Positions 56,024 through 64,000 are shown, counted from the first letter of the stretch. The stretch is DNA of 64,000 bases from Rhodoferax sp. (GCF_028688795.1 NZ_JAQTXM010000001.1:1-64000); one strand, 5' to 3'. Translations and numbers: made by a program. Notes: generated by a model not told the origin, from the letters alone.

Positions 56024-56093
56024 GGCAACGGGTCTACTGAAGCCCGTCGAGTGAAAACGGGACAAATTTTGGGCGGCTGACTTCAACAGGCTG

Positions 56094-56482
56094 TTATGCA
56101 CAGTTCCCAGTTATGGGCAATTGCCGTTTGAAGTGAGTTGCCTGTCATTGGCAAATTCATACCAATGCAAGGTTTCTTTCTCTACATAATTTCATCGGTC
56201 AGCATTTGACTAAGCCTCGGAACGGCGAGCCAATGATGAGCGTGGTTTTACGTGTTCTGAGCACTATTTGATACTCGCCTCCATTGGGCGGGGGTGACTT
56301 TGACACAAATGCGTGGCATGTACGCACTACAGCGGAAACGCACGACTAGAAAATTTTGAGGTGTAAGAATCAGCAGAATTATGGTGAGTTGCAACTTCCA
56401 GACATCCGAAGAAAGTCAACATCCATGCGGCTTCCACGCGAAATGCCAAATCAAACTGTTCATAACTGGGAACTGTGCATAA
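56094..56482. mobile_element. MITE-like element with 22-bp inverted repeats
   Basis: The 22-bp ends at 56094-56115 (TTATGCACAGTTCCC and on to TTATG) and 56461-56482 are exact reverse complements. The 389-bp unit between has no open gene. No clear target-site duplication is visible. It could be a non-autonomous transposable element or the trace of a larger one. Confidence 0.6.
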
Positions 56483-56958
56483 GGGTCTTTATGCAGAGAT
56501 GTACATAGAGGCTGATAGCGGTAGTTGCGGTTTGCGATTTGCCTCCCCTAAACCAGCCGTTCGCGCTTTCATAGAGTTGTGCGCCGGGTCCGGACTCTAT
56601 GTGATAGCTGTGATGCGCAGATAGCTCAGGGTGTCAAAATTGAACTGGATTGGGACTTGCCTGTATAAGCCGCACCAGACTTTGTGGCCGATCAGTGCAT
56701 TAATTGGTCAATCAGAGAATCGGTGATTTTGCAGCGCTGCGACACTGAGCATGATTTGAAGTGACCGTGCTTTCGTTTCTACGGTGGCAAGCGAATTCTG
56801 TGAAATATGCGACAGGGTCATGTCGAAAAAACTTACAGTTACTATAGTCTCTTCCAAAAAATGTCTGTAAGTGGTTGATTTGCATGCTGTATGAAATTGG
56901 CTTGGATCTTGCTTGGTTGTTAATGTGCCATCCTTTTAAACCATCTTTGGAAAATGTA
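56483..56958. other. Intergenic region before the PEP-CTERM gene
   Basis: Nearly 480 bases with no gene recognised. One hairpin (CATAGAG at 56572 pairing with CTCTATG near 56603) is visible. The last 80 bases are AT-rich and probably hold the PEP-CTERM gene promoter. Confidence 0.5.
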
Positions 56959-57594
56959 ATGTCCTTACTAAATCAATTTCGCAAGGCAGCTTTCGTTGCA
57001 TTGGCCATAGCGTCCGCGCTGTTGACCAACGTGTCGGCAAACGCCACCGTACTGAACTTCAATTCTCAACCTGAGGGGTACTGGGTGTCGTCCATCGTCG
57101 AGCAAGGCTATACAGTTAGCACCATCTCCGATGGTTTGGGCGCCAACAATGCTGACCTCTGGCCCAGCAATGGCACCACCCATTTGATGTCCTGGACCAA
57201 CGGCAGTAGCACTTCGGGCTTCACTCTCAGCGCCAACGACAGTTCTGTTTTTGCTGTCACGTCGTTTGCTTTCGCCAGTGGCTATGTTCTTGGTTATACC
57301 CCGGTGACTTCGCTGACCGTGTCCGGCACTGGTGGCGACGTGGCCTTCAGCCAGACTTTCACCAGCAATGTGGACTTCTTCGACTTTGGCCCGTCGCTGA
57401 CAGAGCTATCCTTGGCAGGAGGCCACACGGCAACCCAGTACACATTCACTGCAATAGGTGCCAACAACCGTGCTATTTTTGACGACATCAACATCGGTGC
57501 AACCGTGAATGCAGTTCCGGAGCCGGGTTCACTTGCGCTGATCGGTCTAGGTATCGCTGGGCTGGCGGCAGTGCGCCGTCGCAAATCCGCGTGA
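56959..57594 (+). CDS. PEP-CTERM sorting-domain exported protein
   Basis: 211 residues from the ATG at 56959 (MSLLNQFRKAAFVALAIASA), an N-terminal signal peptide with cleavage near ANA. The middle is Ser/Thr/Gly-rich and beta-like, with no catalytic residues seen. The C-terminus is AVPEPGSLALIGLGIAG, a short hydrophobic helix and RRRKSA, the PEP-CTERM signal recognised by exosortase A. It would be exported and processed at the envelope. No exosortase or exopolysaccharide genes are in the window. Confidence 0.92.
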   Translation: MSLLNQFRKAAFVALAIASALLTNVSANATVLNFNSQPEGYWVSSIVEQGYTVSTISDGLGANNADLWPSNGTTHLMSWTNGSSTSGFTLSANDSSVFAVTSFAFASGYVLGYTPVTSLTVSGTGGDVAFSQTFTSNVDFFDFGPSLTELSLAGGHTATQYTFTAIGANNRAIFDDINIGATVNAVPEPGSLALIGLGIAGLAAVRRRKSA

Positions 57595-57613
57595 TTGTCC
57601 GTTGACTCGTCTT

Positions 57614-57643
57614 AAAAACGGCACCTTCGGGTGCCGTTTTTTT
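57614..57643 (+). terminator. Intrinsic terminator after the PEP-CTERM gene
   Basis: ACGGCACC-TTCG-GGTGCCGT stem-loop with seven T residues; a UUCG tetraloop. Confidence 0.95.
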
Positions 57644-57852
57644 GCTTGCAAGAGAGTTTGATTCAGTACCAGCCAAGACCGGCATGTGCGCTCCCATGTC
57701 TGTGTGGTGGAGGGAGGGGGTGCAGGCAGACCACTGGACTACCCAGAAGATGGTATTCGTGGCTGTCTGGTAACGCTGCCTTGCAGGTGCCCCCTCAATA
57801 ATCTATTGATGCATCGGGTGGCGTATTTGCGCCGGATAGAGTGCCTTTTTAG

Positions 57853-58047
57853 TCGGAATATGCACCTGAGCAGCAGCAGTCGCTGATGGACGTGGCTTTT
57901 GAGGGCGAGTACTGGCGGCCTACCTGCGCGAGCTGCGGGGTAAAGATGCTGGAGCGAACACCCAACAAAGGTGGGGCAAGGTTTTGGGGCTGTAGCAACT
58001 TTCCGCGCTGCAAGTCCAGGCTTCCGATGGTGGCAGCTTTGCAATAA
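57853..58047 (+). pseudogene. C-terminal zinc-finger (topoisomerase C4 type) remnant
   Basis: An in-frame stop at 57850-57852 is followed by SEYAPEQQQSLMDVAFEGEY and then CASCGVKMLERTPNKGG, FWGCSNFPRCKSRLP and TAA. The Cys-x2-Cys ... Cys-x5-6-Cys set is the zf-C4_Topoisom finger that often ends Mrr-type restriction nucleases and related proteins. No catalytic domain is found upstream, so the gene seems truncated. An ATG at 57886 could still express the finger alone. Confidence 0.6.
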
Positions 58048-58050
58048 GAG

Positions 58051-58108
58051 TTGCTACTTTTACGATAGCTTCTTGCGCAAATTCTGCAAGGGCTAGAGGC
58101 CTTTTTCC
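58051..58108. repeat. Dispersed repeat copy I
   Basis: TTGCTACTTTTACGATAGCT, CTTGCGCAAATT, AAGGGCTAGAGGCC. Starts 3 bp after the zinc-finger remnant stop and ends before the convergent CSD gene stop. Confidence 0.75.
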
Positions 58109-58131
58109 TCATTAACTGGAAAACTTCCCAC

Positions 58132-58776
58132 TCAATCCGAAAAAGGCGATGTGCACCACTGCTGTTCACACGGCACGCCGTCATGGTTGCCGTCCATCTC
58201 CATGCCTGGGCAGTTTTGCAGAAAGAGCTTGGCTTCTTTGCATGAAGTCATCTGCGAGCAGTATTTGCGGCCATCACAGCTGAAGTGGCTGGGTGCTGGC
58301 TGTGCTGGTTGGGCATGCTCGGCGGGTTGGGCTTGCTGGGCGGGCTCAAACAGTGATACAGGCGCTGGCGATCGGTCCACACTTTGCGCCACCGCCTTGG
58401 TCTGCACCACCCGCTGCGCATAGCGGCTATAGCCATACCATCCCACGGCGGCCACCAATATCAGCGCCACTACTTTGCCGAAAAACGAGGACTCTTTTGG
58501 GGCATGGCTCAGTTGTCTTGGTCTGGGTTTTGACGGAATGGCGTGGGCTGGCGGCGCAGCGTCACCGCGCAAAACCCGCACCGCGTGCTTATTGCCCTTG
58601 CCATCGGGTTCAACTTCAAAGCTAAGCGCCTCGCCCTCCGCAGGCAAACCGCCGTTGCGCGGGAAAGCGGTGATGTGGACAAAAATGTCTTGCCCACTGT
58701 CGTCCGCCAAAATGAAGCCAAAGCCCCGCTCAGCGTTCCATTTCTTTACCTTGCCCTCGTAGCGCATACCGCCCAT
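58132..58776 (-). CDS. Cold-shock domain / transmembrane / excalibur-domain protein
   Basis: 214 residues from the ATG at 58776, with GGGAG seven bases upstream. Residues 1-70 are a cold-shock domain (GKVKKWNAERGFGFILADD ... DIFVHITAF, with RNP1 and RNP2). A linker and one transmembrane helix (VVALILVAAVGWYGYSRYA) follow. After a Gln/Pro/Ala-rich stretch comes an excalibur calcium-binding domain (CDGRKYCSQMTSCKEAKLFL, ending GMEMDGNHDGVPCEQ). The cytoplasmic nucleic-acid binder is thus tethered to a periplasmic Ca-binding domain. Role unknown. Confidence 0.87.
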   Translation of the reverse strand: MGGMRYEGKVKKWNAERGFGFILADDSGQDIFVHITAFPRNGGLPAEGEALSFEVEPDGKGNKHAVRVLRGDAAPPAHAIPSKPRPRQLSHAPKESSFFGKVVALILVAAVGWYGYSRYAQRVVQTKAVAQSVDRSPAPVSLFEPAQQAQPAEHAQPAQPAPSHFSCDGRKYCSQMTSCKEAKLFLQNCPGMEMDGNHDGVPCEQQWCTSPFSD

Positions 58777-58865
58777 TGTTCGCTCCCGTGACACTGGCTC
58801 GCAAGCGGGCCGTGCTGTTTGAATTTATAAATCGCATTCTAAAAAGCCTTGATTCGATTCCATAT

Positions 58866-58923
58866 CGCTACCAACTTAATAGCTAGTTGCGCAGGTTTTG
58901 TATGGGGCTACAGGCCTATTAAA
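58866..58923. repeat. Dispersed repeat copy J
   Basis: ATCGCTACCAACTTAATAGC and TAGTTGCGCAGG; right half GGGGCTACAGGCC. Lies 3' of the pseudouridine synthase gene. Confidence 0.7.
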
Positions 58924-58951
58924 CTTCTGAAAAATTCATACGTGAAAAACA

Positions 58952-59503
58952 TCAAGTGTCCCGCCACGTGCCGGGCGCCAGGCCGTCCAGTGAATAAGGC
59001 CCAATCGCCGCGCGAATCAGCCGCAGCGTGGGGTAGCCCACTGCGGCGGTCATGCGGCGCACCTGGCGGTTGCGCCCCTCTGAGATCACCAGCTCCAGCC
59101 AACTTGTGGGAATGGCCTGGCGCACGCGCACCGGGGGCTCACGCGCCCACAGCGGCTCGGGCTGCGGTATGGCACGTGCGCGGGCTGGCCGGGTAGGGCC
59201 ATCGTTCAATTGAACCCCCTGGCGCAACGCCACCAGCGCAGCTTCGTCTGGCACGCCTTCTACCTGCACCCAGTAGGTTTTTTCCATTTTGTGGCGCGGG
59301 TCGCTGATGCGGGCTTGTAGCTTGCCATCGTTGGTCAGCAACAGCAGGCCTTCGCTGTCCGCGTCCAGCCTGCCGGCCACGTACACACCGGGAATGTCGA
59401 TGAAATCTTTGAGACCGCGCCAGCGCCCCTCAGCAGTGAACTGACTCAAGACACCATAAGGTTTGTTAAAACATATCAATCGGGAAGCGGGCGTCAAATT
59501 CAT
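58952..59503 (-). CDS. 23S rRNA pseudouridine synthase, RluE-type
   Basis: 183 residues from the ATG at 59503 ([20 protein letters not shown]). Catalytic motif [17 protein letters not shown] with the Asp nucleophile; the RsuA/RluE-type [12 protein letters not shown] and [11 protein letters not shown] blocks. No S4 domain, as in RluE. It would isomerise a uridine in 23S rRNA. An ATG four codons upstream is also possible. Confidence 0.92.
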   Translation of the reverse strand: MNLTPASRLICFNKPYGVLSQFTAEGRWRGLKDFIDIPGVYVAGRLDADSEGLLLLTNDGKLQARISDPRHKMEKTYWVQVEGVPDEAALVALRQGVQLNDGPTRPARARAIPQPEPLWAREPPVRVRQAIPTSWLELVISEGRNRQVRRMTAAVGYPTLRLIRAAIGPYSLDGLAPGTWRDT

Positions 59504-59549
59504 GGCGGGCAGCATAGCACCGGGCGTGTTCGAGGTCAGACGAGTTGAA

Positions 59550-59612
59550 TTTGCTATTTTTTATATAGCTACTTGCGCAATATCTAATTGATCTAGAGGT
59601 CAATTTGTTATA
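59550..59612. repeat. Dispersed repeat copy K, overlapping the M14 peptidase stop
   Basis: TTTGCTATTTTTTATATAGC, ACTTGCGCAATATC, then GATCTAGAGGTCAATTTGTT. Its last bases include the TAA of the minus-strand peptidase gene. Confidence 0.75.
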
Positions 59613-60516
59613 AAAAATCCAACGCCGCACACACCGCCGCAACTTGCGCGGCAATGCATTGCTCAGGTGTAGCGCGGGGGCTGTCGGGGTAAACCTCGGT
59701 GGTGCTGGTGTAGCGCGCGCCGGTAATGCCCGCGCACAGGCCCAGCGCCTGCATGTCGTAGTGAATCACGCCGTGCGCCACCAGCGGGGAGCCGATGATG
59801 CCGCCCTGTCCGTCCGCCGGTGCAATGTGCGTGACGCGCTGCACCGCCTCGATGATGGCCTGCTGAAACTGCGGCTGGGGGTTTTGTGTGTCGTCTACCA
59901 AGTAGAAGCCGTCAGGGATGGTGCAGGGCTCAAACGGCTTGCCATCGCGCGCAGCCACCGCCGGGCGGTATTCGGACTCATCCGTGTCGGTGGTTTCGTG
60001 CAGGTCAAGGTGGGCAGTGAATTGCCCACGCAGGGGCGCCACCAGGCGCATCAAGGCGGCAGATTCTTGTACTGGACTGCCTTCGCAAAATGAGCGGTTG
60101 GGGTCGATGGCATCAAAGTTCCAGCGCTGAATGCGCTCGTATGCCCAAGGGCTCACACACGGCACCACCAGCAAGTTCACCCGGCCCGCATAACTTTGCG
60201 CATGGTCTTCCAAAAAACACAGAGCGCCGTGTATGCCACTGGTTTCATAGCCGTGCACACCACCGGTGACCAGCATGGTGGGCAGGTCTGGCTGCCAACC
60301 GCGGCTGCGGGCGGCCATCAAGGGGAAATGCTCGCCAGCATAGGTCAGCTCGCCGTAGCTTGACACGTCAAATCGCTCGCGCAGGCGCTCAATGCGGCAC
60401 AGCACATCGTCTGCATAACTGCGCTGGCGCACTTGGCACGCCCGCCATTGGGCCAACTCTGCTGCCCCCCATGCAAGACCTGCGGTGCCGATGGGGTAAA
60501 AATGTGAGTTGTTCAT
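59608..60516 (-). CDS. M14-family metallocarboxypeptidase / succinylglutamate desuccinylase-like
   Basis: 302 residues from the ATG at 60516 (MNNSHFYPIGTAG); an ATG 22 codons upstream is possible. Zinc ligands His and Glu appear in VTGGVHGYETSGIHG and His in TAHLDLHETTDTDE. DAIDPNRSF carries substrate-binding residues, and a late Glu in TSTTEVYPDSP could be the catalytic base. It resembles cytoplasmic M14-like peptidases or aminoacyl deacylases. Substrate unknown. Its stop lies in repeat K. Confidence 0.82.
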   Translation of the reverse strand: MNNSHFYPIGTAGLAWGAAELAQWRACQVRQRSYADDVLCRIERLRERFDVSSYGELTYAGEHFPLMAARSRGWQPDLPTMLVTGGVHGYETSGIHGALCFLEDHAQSYAGRVNLLVVPCVSPWAYERIQRWNFDAIDPNRSFCEGSPVQESAALMRLVAPLRGQFTAHLDLHETTDTDESEYRPAVAARDGKPFEPCTIPDGFYLVDDTQNPQPQFQQAIIEAVQRVTHIAPADGQGGIIGSPLVAHGVIHYDMQALGLCAGITGARYTSTTEVYPDSPRATPEQCIAAQVAAVCAALDFL

Positions 60517-60588
60517 GGGATGTTTGCCCGGTTCAGATAAATTACGAATGCATGTGTGCGACATGCTGGCGTCATCGTACAAATTTTT

Positions 60589-60654
60589 TTGCTATATATT
60601 TAATAGTTACTTGCGCCTGCTATACAAGGGCTACAGGCTAATTTTTCATATAAA
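60589..60654. repeat. Dispersed repeat copy L
   Basis: TTTGCTATATATTTAATAGT, TACTTGCGCCTG, AAGGGCTACAGGCTAATTTT. Lies between the divergent M14 peptidase and the small TTG-start gene and probably contains or separates their promoters. Confidence 0.75.
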
Positions 60655-60683
60655 CTGACCACGGCATTATTTCAGGACCCCCC

Positions 60684-60926
60684 TTGAGCACACTCACCCT
60701 CACCTGCGTCAACACCAATGTGCACAGCGTGCATCTGCCCGACGGCGCGCATATAGGCAACCTCAAGCGCGTGGGCGCGGTCTGGAAGTTCAAGGCCGTG
60801 GGTTATGACGATGCTGGCGGCGTAGAGCCCGGCGGCGGGTCGTTGACGCACCTGCACAACACGCTGCTGTCTGCGCCAGATGTGAATGAGGTTAATGCGA
60901 AGCTGGGTGCTGGCATGATGAAATGA
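60684..60926 (+). CDS. Conserved hypothetical protein (80 aa), TTG start
   Basis: 80 residues from a TTG at 60684 with AGGAC upstream: STLTLTCVNTNVHSVHLPDG and then IGNLKRVGAVWKFKAVGYDDAG. Composition and codon use are those of a real gene. No domain was recognised. It is followed closely by the radical SAM gene and may be co-transcribed with it. Confidence 0.6.
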   Translation: MSTLTLTCVNTNVHSVHLPDGAHIGNLKRVGAVWKFKAVGYDDAGGVEPGGGSLTHLHNTLLSAPDVNEVNAKLGAGMMK

Positions 60927-60950
60927 TGGCAGCAATAGCTGAAAGCCCCA

Positions 60951-61850
60951 ATGACCCAAGTCTTCCCCATCCGTTACATCAACCCCGTTTTTCGCCCGCC
61001 CAGCGAGGCCGAGTCGCTGATTCTGCCGGTCACCAATGGCTGTTCTTGGAACAAATGCACCTATTGCGAGATGTACACCGAGCCGCAAAAGAAGTTTGCC
61101 GTGCGCGACGAAGACGAAACCCTGGCGGCGCTGCGGGGTAGCGGTGAGCAGTTTGCCGACCAGGTGCAACGCGTGTTTCTGGGCGATGGGGACGCCATGG
61201 CGCTGTCGACACGGCGGCTGATGACAATTCTTGAAGCCATCCAAACCCATTTGCCGCGCGTTCGGCGCATCTCCACCTACTGCTTGCCGCGCAACCTGCG
61301 CAACAAAACAGTGTCAGATCTGCAAGAAATGCGCGAGGCCGGTTTGTCGTTGGCCTATGTGGGCGCAGAGTCGGGAGATGACGAGGTGCTGCAACGGGTC
61401 AACAAGGGCGAGACGTTTGAATCGACCCGCGAGGCACTGGACAAGTTGGGTGCGGCAGGCATCACCCGGTCCGTCATGTTACTCAACGGGCTGGGTGGCG
61501 CGGTGCTGTCAAGGCAGCATGCGCTCAACTCGGCACGACTGATCAACCTGACGCAACCCGAATTTCTGGCCACGCTGGTGGTGAGTTTCCCTCAGGGCGA
61601 GGCGCGTTTTCGCCAAAATTTCCCGGAGTGGGAGCCACTTGACCAGCAAGCGCTGTTTGCCGAAATGTCGCAATTTTTGCAAGCATTGGAGCTTAAACGT
61701 ACCGTGTTTCGCAGCGACCATGCCTCCAACTGGCTGGTGTTGAAAGGCACGCTGGGCGCAGACAAAGAACGTTTGTTGGCACAGGTCACCCAAGCCATGC
61801 AAAATCCTGAGTCGGTCAAACTCCGCGCAAGCTGGCAACGCGGGCTTTGA
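60951..61850 (+). CDS. Radical SAM protein
   Basis: 299 residues. The cluster motif is TNGCSWNKCTYCEMY, with spacing Cys-x4-Cys-x2-Cys, one residue longer than the classic motif but, as far as I recall, usual for this uncharacterised Elp3/B12-like radical SAM subgroup. GDGDAMALS (GGE equivalent) and YVGAESGDDEVLQRVNKGET are further signatures. It uses SAM and a [4Fe-4S] cluster; the substrate is unknown. Confidence 0.87.
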   Translation: MTQVFPIRYINPVFRPPSEAESLILPVTNGCSWNKCTYCEMYTEPQKKFAVRDEDETLAALRGSGEQFADQVQRVFLGDGDAMALSTRRLMTILEAIQTHLPRVRRISTYCLPRNLRNKTVSDLQEMREAGLSLAYVGAESGDDEVLQRVNKGETFESTREALDKLGAAGITRSVMLLNGLGGAVLSRQHALNSARLINLTQPEFLATLVVSFPQGEARFRQNFPEWEPLDQQALFAEMSQFLQALELKRTVFRSDHASNWLVLKGTLGADKERLLAQVTQAMQNPESVKLRASWQRGL

Positions 61851-62071
61851 ACCTTCAGGTACAGCACATTTTTCCTTTCCCGGAGAACCCCAAAGCCAAA
61901 AAAGCAAGCCGGAACAACTGCTTCGTTGCCGAAAGCGCTCTGAGTAAAAATTATGTGGCCTTCGGCAACGCCATCAAGATGGATTGACACCTCACGTGCG
62001 CATGGCATGCTGTTGACTGCCGCCGCTTCTCCAATCATTCCCACTGTTTATTCGCAAAGGATTGCCATCAA

Positions 62072-62461
62072 ATGAAACAAAACCTCTCCAAACTAAGCGC
62101 CGCCCTGGTGCTGGGCACCCTGCTCTCTGGCGCTGCATTCGCTCAGGCGGCCGACCCACACGCTGGCCACACCATGGCGGCACCGTCAAGCAAGAGCACG
62201 TCTGCGTCAAACGCCGCTTACGAGCAGGCCAACGCCAAAATGCACAAGGACATGGCGGTGCCGCTCACGGGCGATGCTGACGTTGATTTTTTGGCCGGAA
62301 TGATTCCTCACCACCAAGGCGCTATTGACATGGCCGAGGTTGTGCTCAAGTACGGCAAAGACCCCAAGGTGAAAAAATTGGCGCAAGACATTGTGGTCGC
62401 GCAAAAGAAAGAAATTGCCATGATGCAGACCTGGCTTAAAGACAAGAAAGCGACCAAATAA
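62072..62461 (+). CDS. DUF305 exported protein
   Basis: 129 residues. Signal peptide MKQNLSKLSAALVLGTLLSG ending at AFAQA; then a His/Met-bearing DUF305 domain with DFLAGMIPHHQGAIDMAEVV and AMMQTWL. DUF305 proteins are periplasmic and several bind copper or other metals. It is preceded by AAAGGATTG. Probably metal-related. Confidence 0.88.
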   Translation: MKQNLSKLSAALVLGTLLSGAAFAQAADPHAGHTMAAPSSKSTSASNAAYEQANAKMHKDMAVPLTGDADVDFLAGMIPHHQGAIDMAEVVLKYGKDPKVKKLAQDIVVAQKKEIAMMQTWLKDKKATK

Positions 62462-62468
62462 GGCGGTT

Positions 62469-63053
62469 TCAGGACAGTGCCAAAAAGCCCAGCACCTCAT
62501 CCAGGTGCTGTTCAAAATCGCTCAGGGCATGGTCACCTGCGGGCAGCAACTTGATGGTGGCACCGGGGTAATGACCAGCCATTTCGCGCCAGTTCAACAC
62601 CTCGTCGCCCTTGGCGATCACGGCAAAGTAGCGCTCGGGGTGGCTGATGCAGGCCACTTCCTGGGCCAGTAGCTGACCCACAAACGCCCGGTCAAACAGA
62701 AAGCTTTGCTGCGGGTCGTGCCACAAGGCGTTGTCACCAATGTAAGCGGCCAGATCGCGCGCCGGGTGCACCGCGGGGTTAAACAACGCTGCCTTGCAGC
62801 CCAGGCGCTCGGCCAGCCAGGTGGCATAAAACCCGCCAAGTGACGAGCCCACCACCGCCATGGTTTCCTTGGGCCAATCGGCAATGGCCTGCAACACATC
62901 AGCCATCGCCTGTCTGGGCGAAGGGGCCAGCGCCGGGCACAGCCAGGTCACTTGTGGACGACAACTGGCAACCGCCGCCGCCATCATGCGCGCCTTGGTG
63001 GAGGCAGGTGAAGAGCGAAAACCGTGCAAGTAGAGCAAGTGGGTGGTGGTCAT
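62469..63053 (-). CDS. YqiA-like esterase
   Basis: 194 residues of the UPF0227/YqiA alpha/beta-hydrolase group. YLHGFRSSPASTKARMM at the start, nucleophile VVGSSLGGFYATWLA, Asp in AKGDEVLNW, His in AGDHALSDFE. It hydrolyses small esters in E. coli. It is convergent with the DUF305 gene. Confidence 0.9.
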   Translation of the reverse strand: MTTTHLLYLHGFRSSPASTKARMMAAAVASCRPQVTWLCPALAPSPRQAMADVLQAIADWPKETMAVVGSSLGGFYATWLAERLGCKAALFNPAVHPARDLAAYIGDNALWHDPQQSFLFDRAFVGQLLAQEVACISHPERYFAVIAKGDEVLNWREMAGHYPGATIKLLPAGDHALSDFEQHLDEVLGFLALS

Positions 63054-63156
63054 AGTGAACTTATGATGCCATCAAAGCTCGAAGGAGCATTCGCACTGAC
63101 CGCAAGGATTTCCGCCGGGCAGGCAATTTCGACATATTTATTCAGGATCCAAGCCC

Positions 63157-63660
63157 ATGTTCAGCCCATTCAAAGACTTGCTGACCCAGTTTTTCATGCC
63201 CAACGACGGCACGTCCGAGCTTGATGAGGCGCGAAGTTTGCAGCTGGCCACGGCTGCACTGCTGGTTGAGATGATGCGTTCCGACACCACTGTCACCGCC
63301 AGGGAACGTGCCGCGACCGTTTCGGCGCTGCGCCGCCAGTTTGGCTTGAGCGACGGCGAGTTGGCCAAACTCATGGCGCAGGCCGAGAAAACAGCCAAGA
63401 CCAGCAACGACTATTTTCAATTTACCAGCACGATGAACGACCATTTCACACAGCCCCAAAAAATCCAGGTGGTGGAGTTGATGTGGCAAGTGGCTTATGC
63501 CGACGGCCACATTGACGCCAATGAGAATCACCTGATCAGCAAGATTGCCGGGCTGCTGCACGTGACCCATGGTGAATACATTGCGGCCAAGCTTTACGCC
63601 AAAGAAGCCGCACAGCTGGCCTCCGTTAGTTACAGCCCAATGCATCAAACACTCGCATAG
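63157..63660 (+). CDS. TerB-like tellurite-resistance domain protein
   Basis: 167 residues. The helical TerB domain reads ATAALLVEMMRSDTTVTARE and then LMWQVAYADGHIDANENHLI, with the paired acidic loops (DTTVTARE; DGHIDANE) that bind metal. Stand-alone TerB proteins are common; function is uncertain. Its 3' end overlaps the convergent exonuclease gene by 35 bp. Confidence 0.87.
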   Translation: MFSPFKDLLTQFFMPNDGTSELDEARSLQLATAALLVEMMRSDTTVTARERAATVSALRRQFGLSDGELAKLMAQAEKTAKTSNDYFQFTSTMNDHFTQPQKIQVVELMWQVAYADGHIDANENHLISKIAGLLHVTHGEYIAAKLYAKEAAQLASVSYSPMHQTLA

Positions 63661-64000
63661 CCGCATACGCATCGTTGGCGGCGTAAACCAGTTGCGCCTC
63701 GGTCAGGCGCGCGTTGGCCCAGTTGCTGGTGGCAGCTTTCTTGGATTTGATGAAGCGCTGGTTAAACAGCACCGCCACAGCACCTTTCACGCCCATGTCT
63801 TTGCGGTAGCCACGCTCGCGAAACACGGTGTTGAGCTCCAGAATGCCGTTTGGCTCAATACGCAGTTTGGCAATGATGCGTTTGCGGTCATCACCCAGGC
63901 CAAAGCCTGCCTTGGCAATGCCTTCCATGGCCAGAAGCTCGGCGGCCACGGCGCGGCAAGCCAGGTCGTGCAGCTGAAAAACCCAGGCCCGCTCGGGAGT
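63626..64000 (-). CDS. DEDD-type 3'-5' exonuclease (RNase D-like), 3' part
   Basis: The minus-strand frame is open to the window edge: 124 residues, from TPERAWVFQLHDLA to the stop at 63626. LHDLACRAVAAELL, GLGDDRKRIIAKL and the C-terminal exonuclease box YAANDAYAAMRVFDAL (Asp with preceding Tyr) identify a DEDDy/RNase D-like domain. The N-terminal DxE motif lies beyond the window. Confidence 0.82.
   Translation of the reverse strand, partial: TPERAWVFQLHDLACRAVAAELLAMEGIAKAGFGLGDDRKRIIAKLRIEPNGILELNTVFRERGYRKDMGVKGAVAVLFNQRFIKSKKAATSNWANARLTEAQLVYAANDAYAAMRVFDALGCN

Noticed and set aside
56094-56102. TTATGCACA, near a DnaA box
   Set aside because: Single mismatched copy inside the terminal inverted repeat, mirrored only by the other end; no origin context.

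Overview
The window reads as a chromosomal segment of a facultatively anaerobic betaproteobacterium of the Comamonadaceae, most like Rhodoferax. This is inferred from the GC-rich coding style, the trmJ-cysE and pmbA/darP-mogA gene orders, an AapJQMP-type amino-acid transporter, an oxygen-sensitive pyruvate:ferredoxin oxidoreductase operon, and many copies of a short AT-rich dispersed repeat (left half AATAGCTACTTGCGC, right half GGGCTAGAGGC). No rRNA, tRNA or CRISPR array was recognised.

Layout. 1-9.5 kb: an IS66-type transposase fragment at the edge, uspA, a 2OG-Fe dioxygenase, the porGAB-(GltD/ferredoxin) operon, a divergent bacteriohemerythrin with a perfect FNR-type box between them, a KtrAB-type potassium uptake pair and a rhodanese. 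10-15 kb: an accessory stretch with an esterase, a helix-turn-helix/PIN toxin-antitoxin pair, a decayed and an intact copy of a VOC-family gene, a MepB-like gene and an alpha/beta hydrolase. 15.2-21.3 kb: a DNA modification island (Vsr, cytosine-5 methyltransferase, a Rossmann methyltransferase-like protein, a GHKL/MORC-like ATPase) next to a NERD-nuclease helicase. 21.4-51.5 kb: mostly core genes. These include a serine hydrolase, an ion channel, the aapJQMP operon, pmbA/darP/mogA, a DUF389 protein, cysE, trmJ, suhB, a GGDEF-EAL protein divergent from a hybrid histidine kinase, mutS, an orphan Anbu proteasome-like peptidase, uppP, a LON-domain/P-loop fusion and glnS.

51.5-56.5 kb is the most interesting accessory region. 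A strongly AT-rich, two-gene operon encodes a NACHT-type STAND NTPase followed one base later by a stand-alone RelA/SpoT-type nucleotide synthetase domain with intact catalytic motifs. I infer a bacterial NLR-like sensor paired with an alarmone-synthetase effector, probably anti-phage. It is preceded by a hairpin and an eight-codon leader reading frame. It is followed by a GIY-YIG/DUF4357 nuclease, an MNT nucleotidyltransferase whose HEPN partner is broken by a stop codon, and a 389-bp element bounded by 22-bp perfect inverted repeats.

56.9-64 kb holds a PEP-CTERM protein, a zinc-finger gene remnant, a cold-shock/excalibur membrane protein, a pseudouridine synthase, an M14-type peptidase, a radical SAM protein, a DUF305 protein, a YqiA-like esterase, a TerB-like protein and the 3' part of a DEDD-type exonuclease.

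The dispersed repeat typically starts within a few bases of a stop codon. Copies also appear to have been read through in frame inside mutS (twice) and trmJ (once), giving these conserved proteins repeat-derived peptides.
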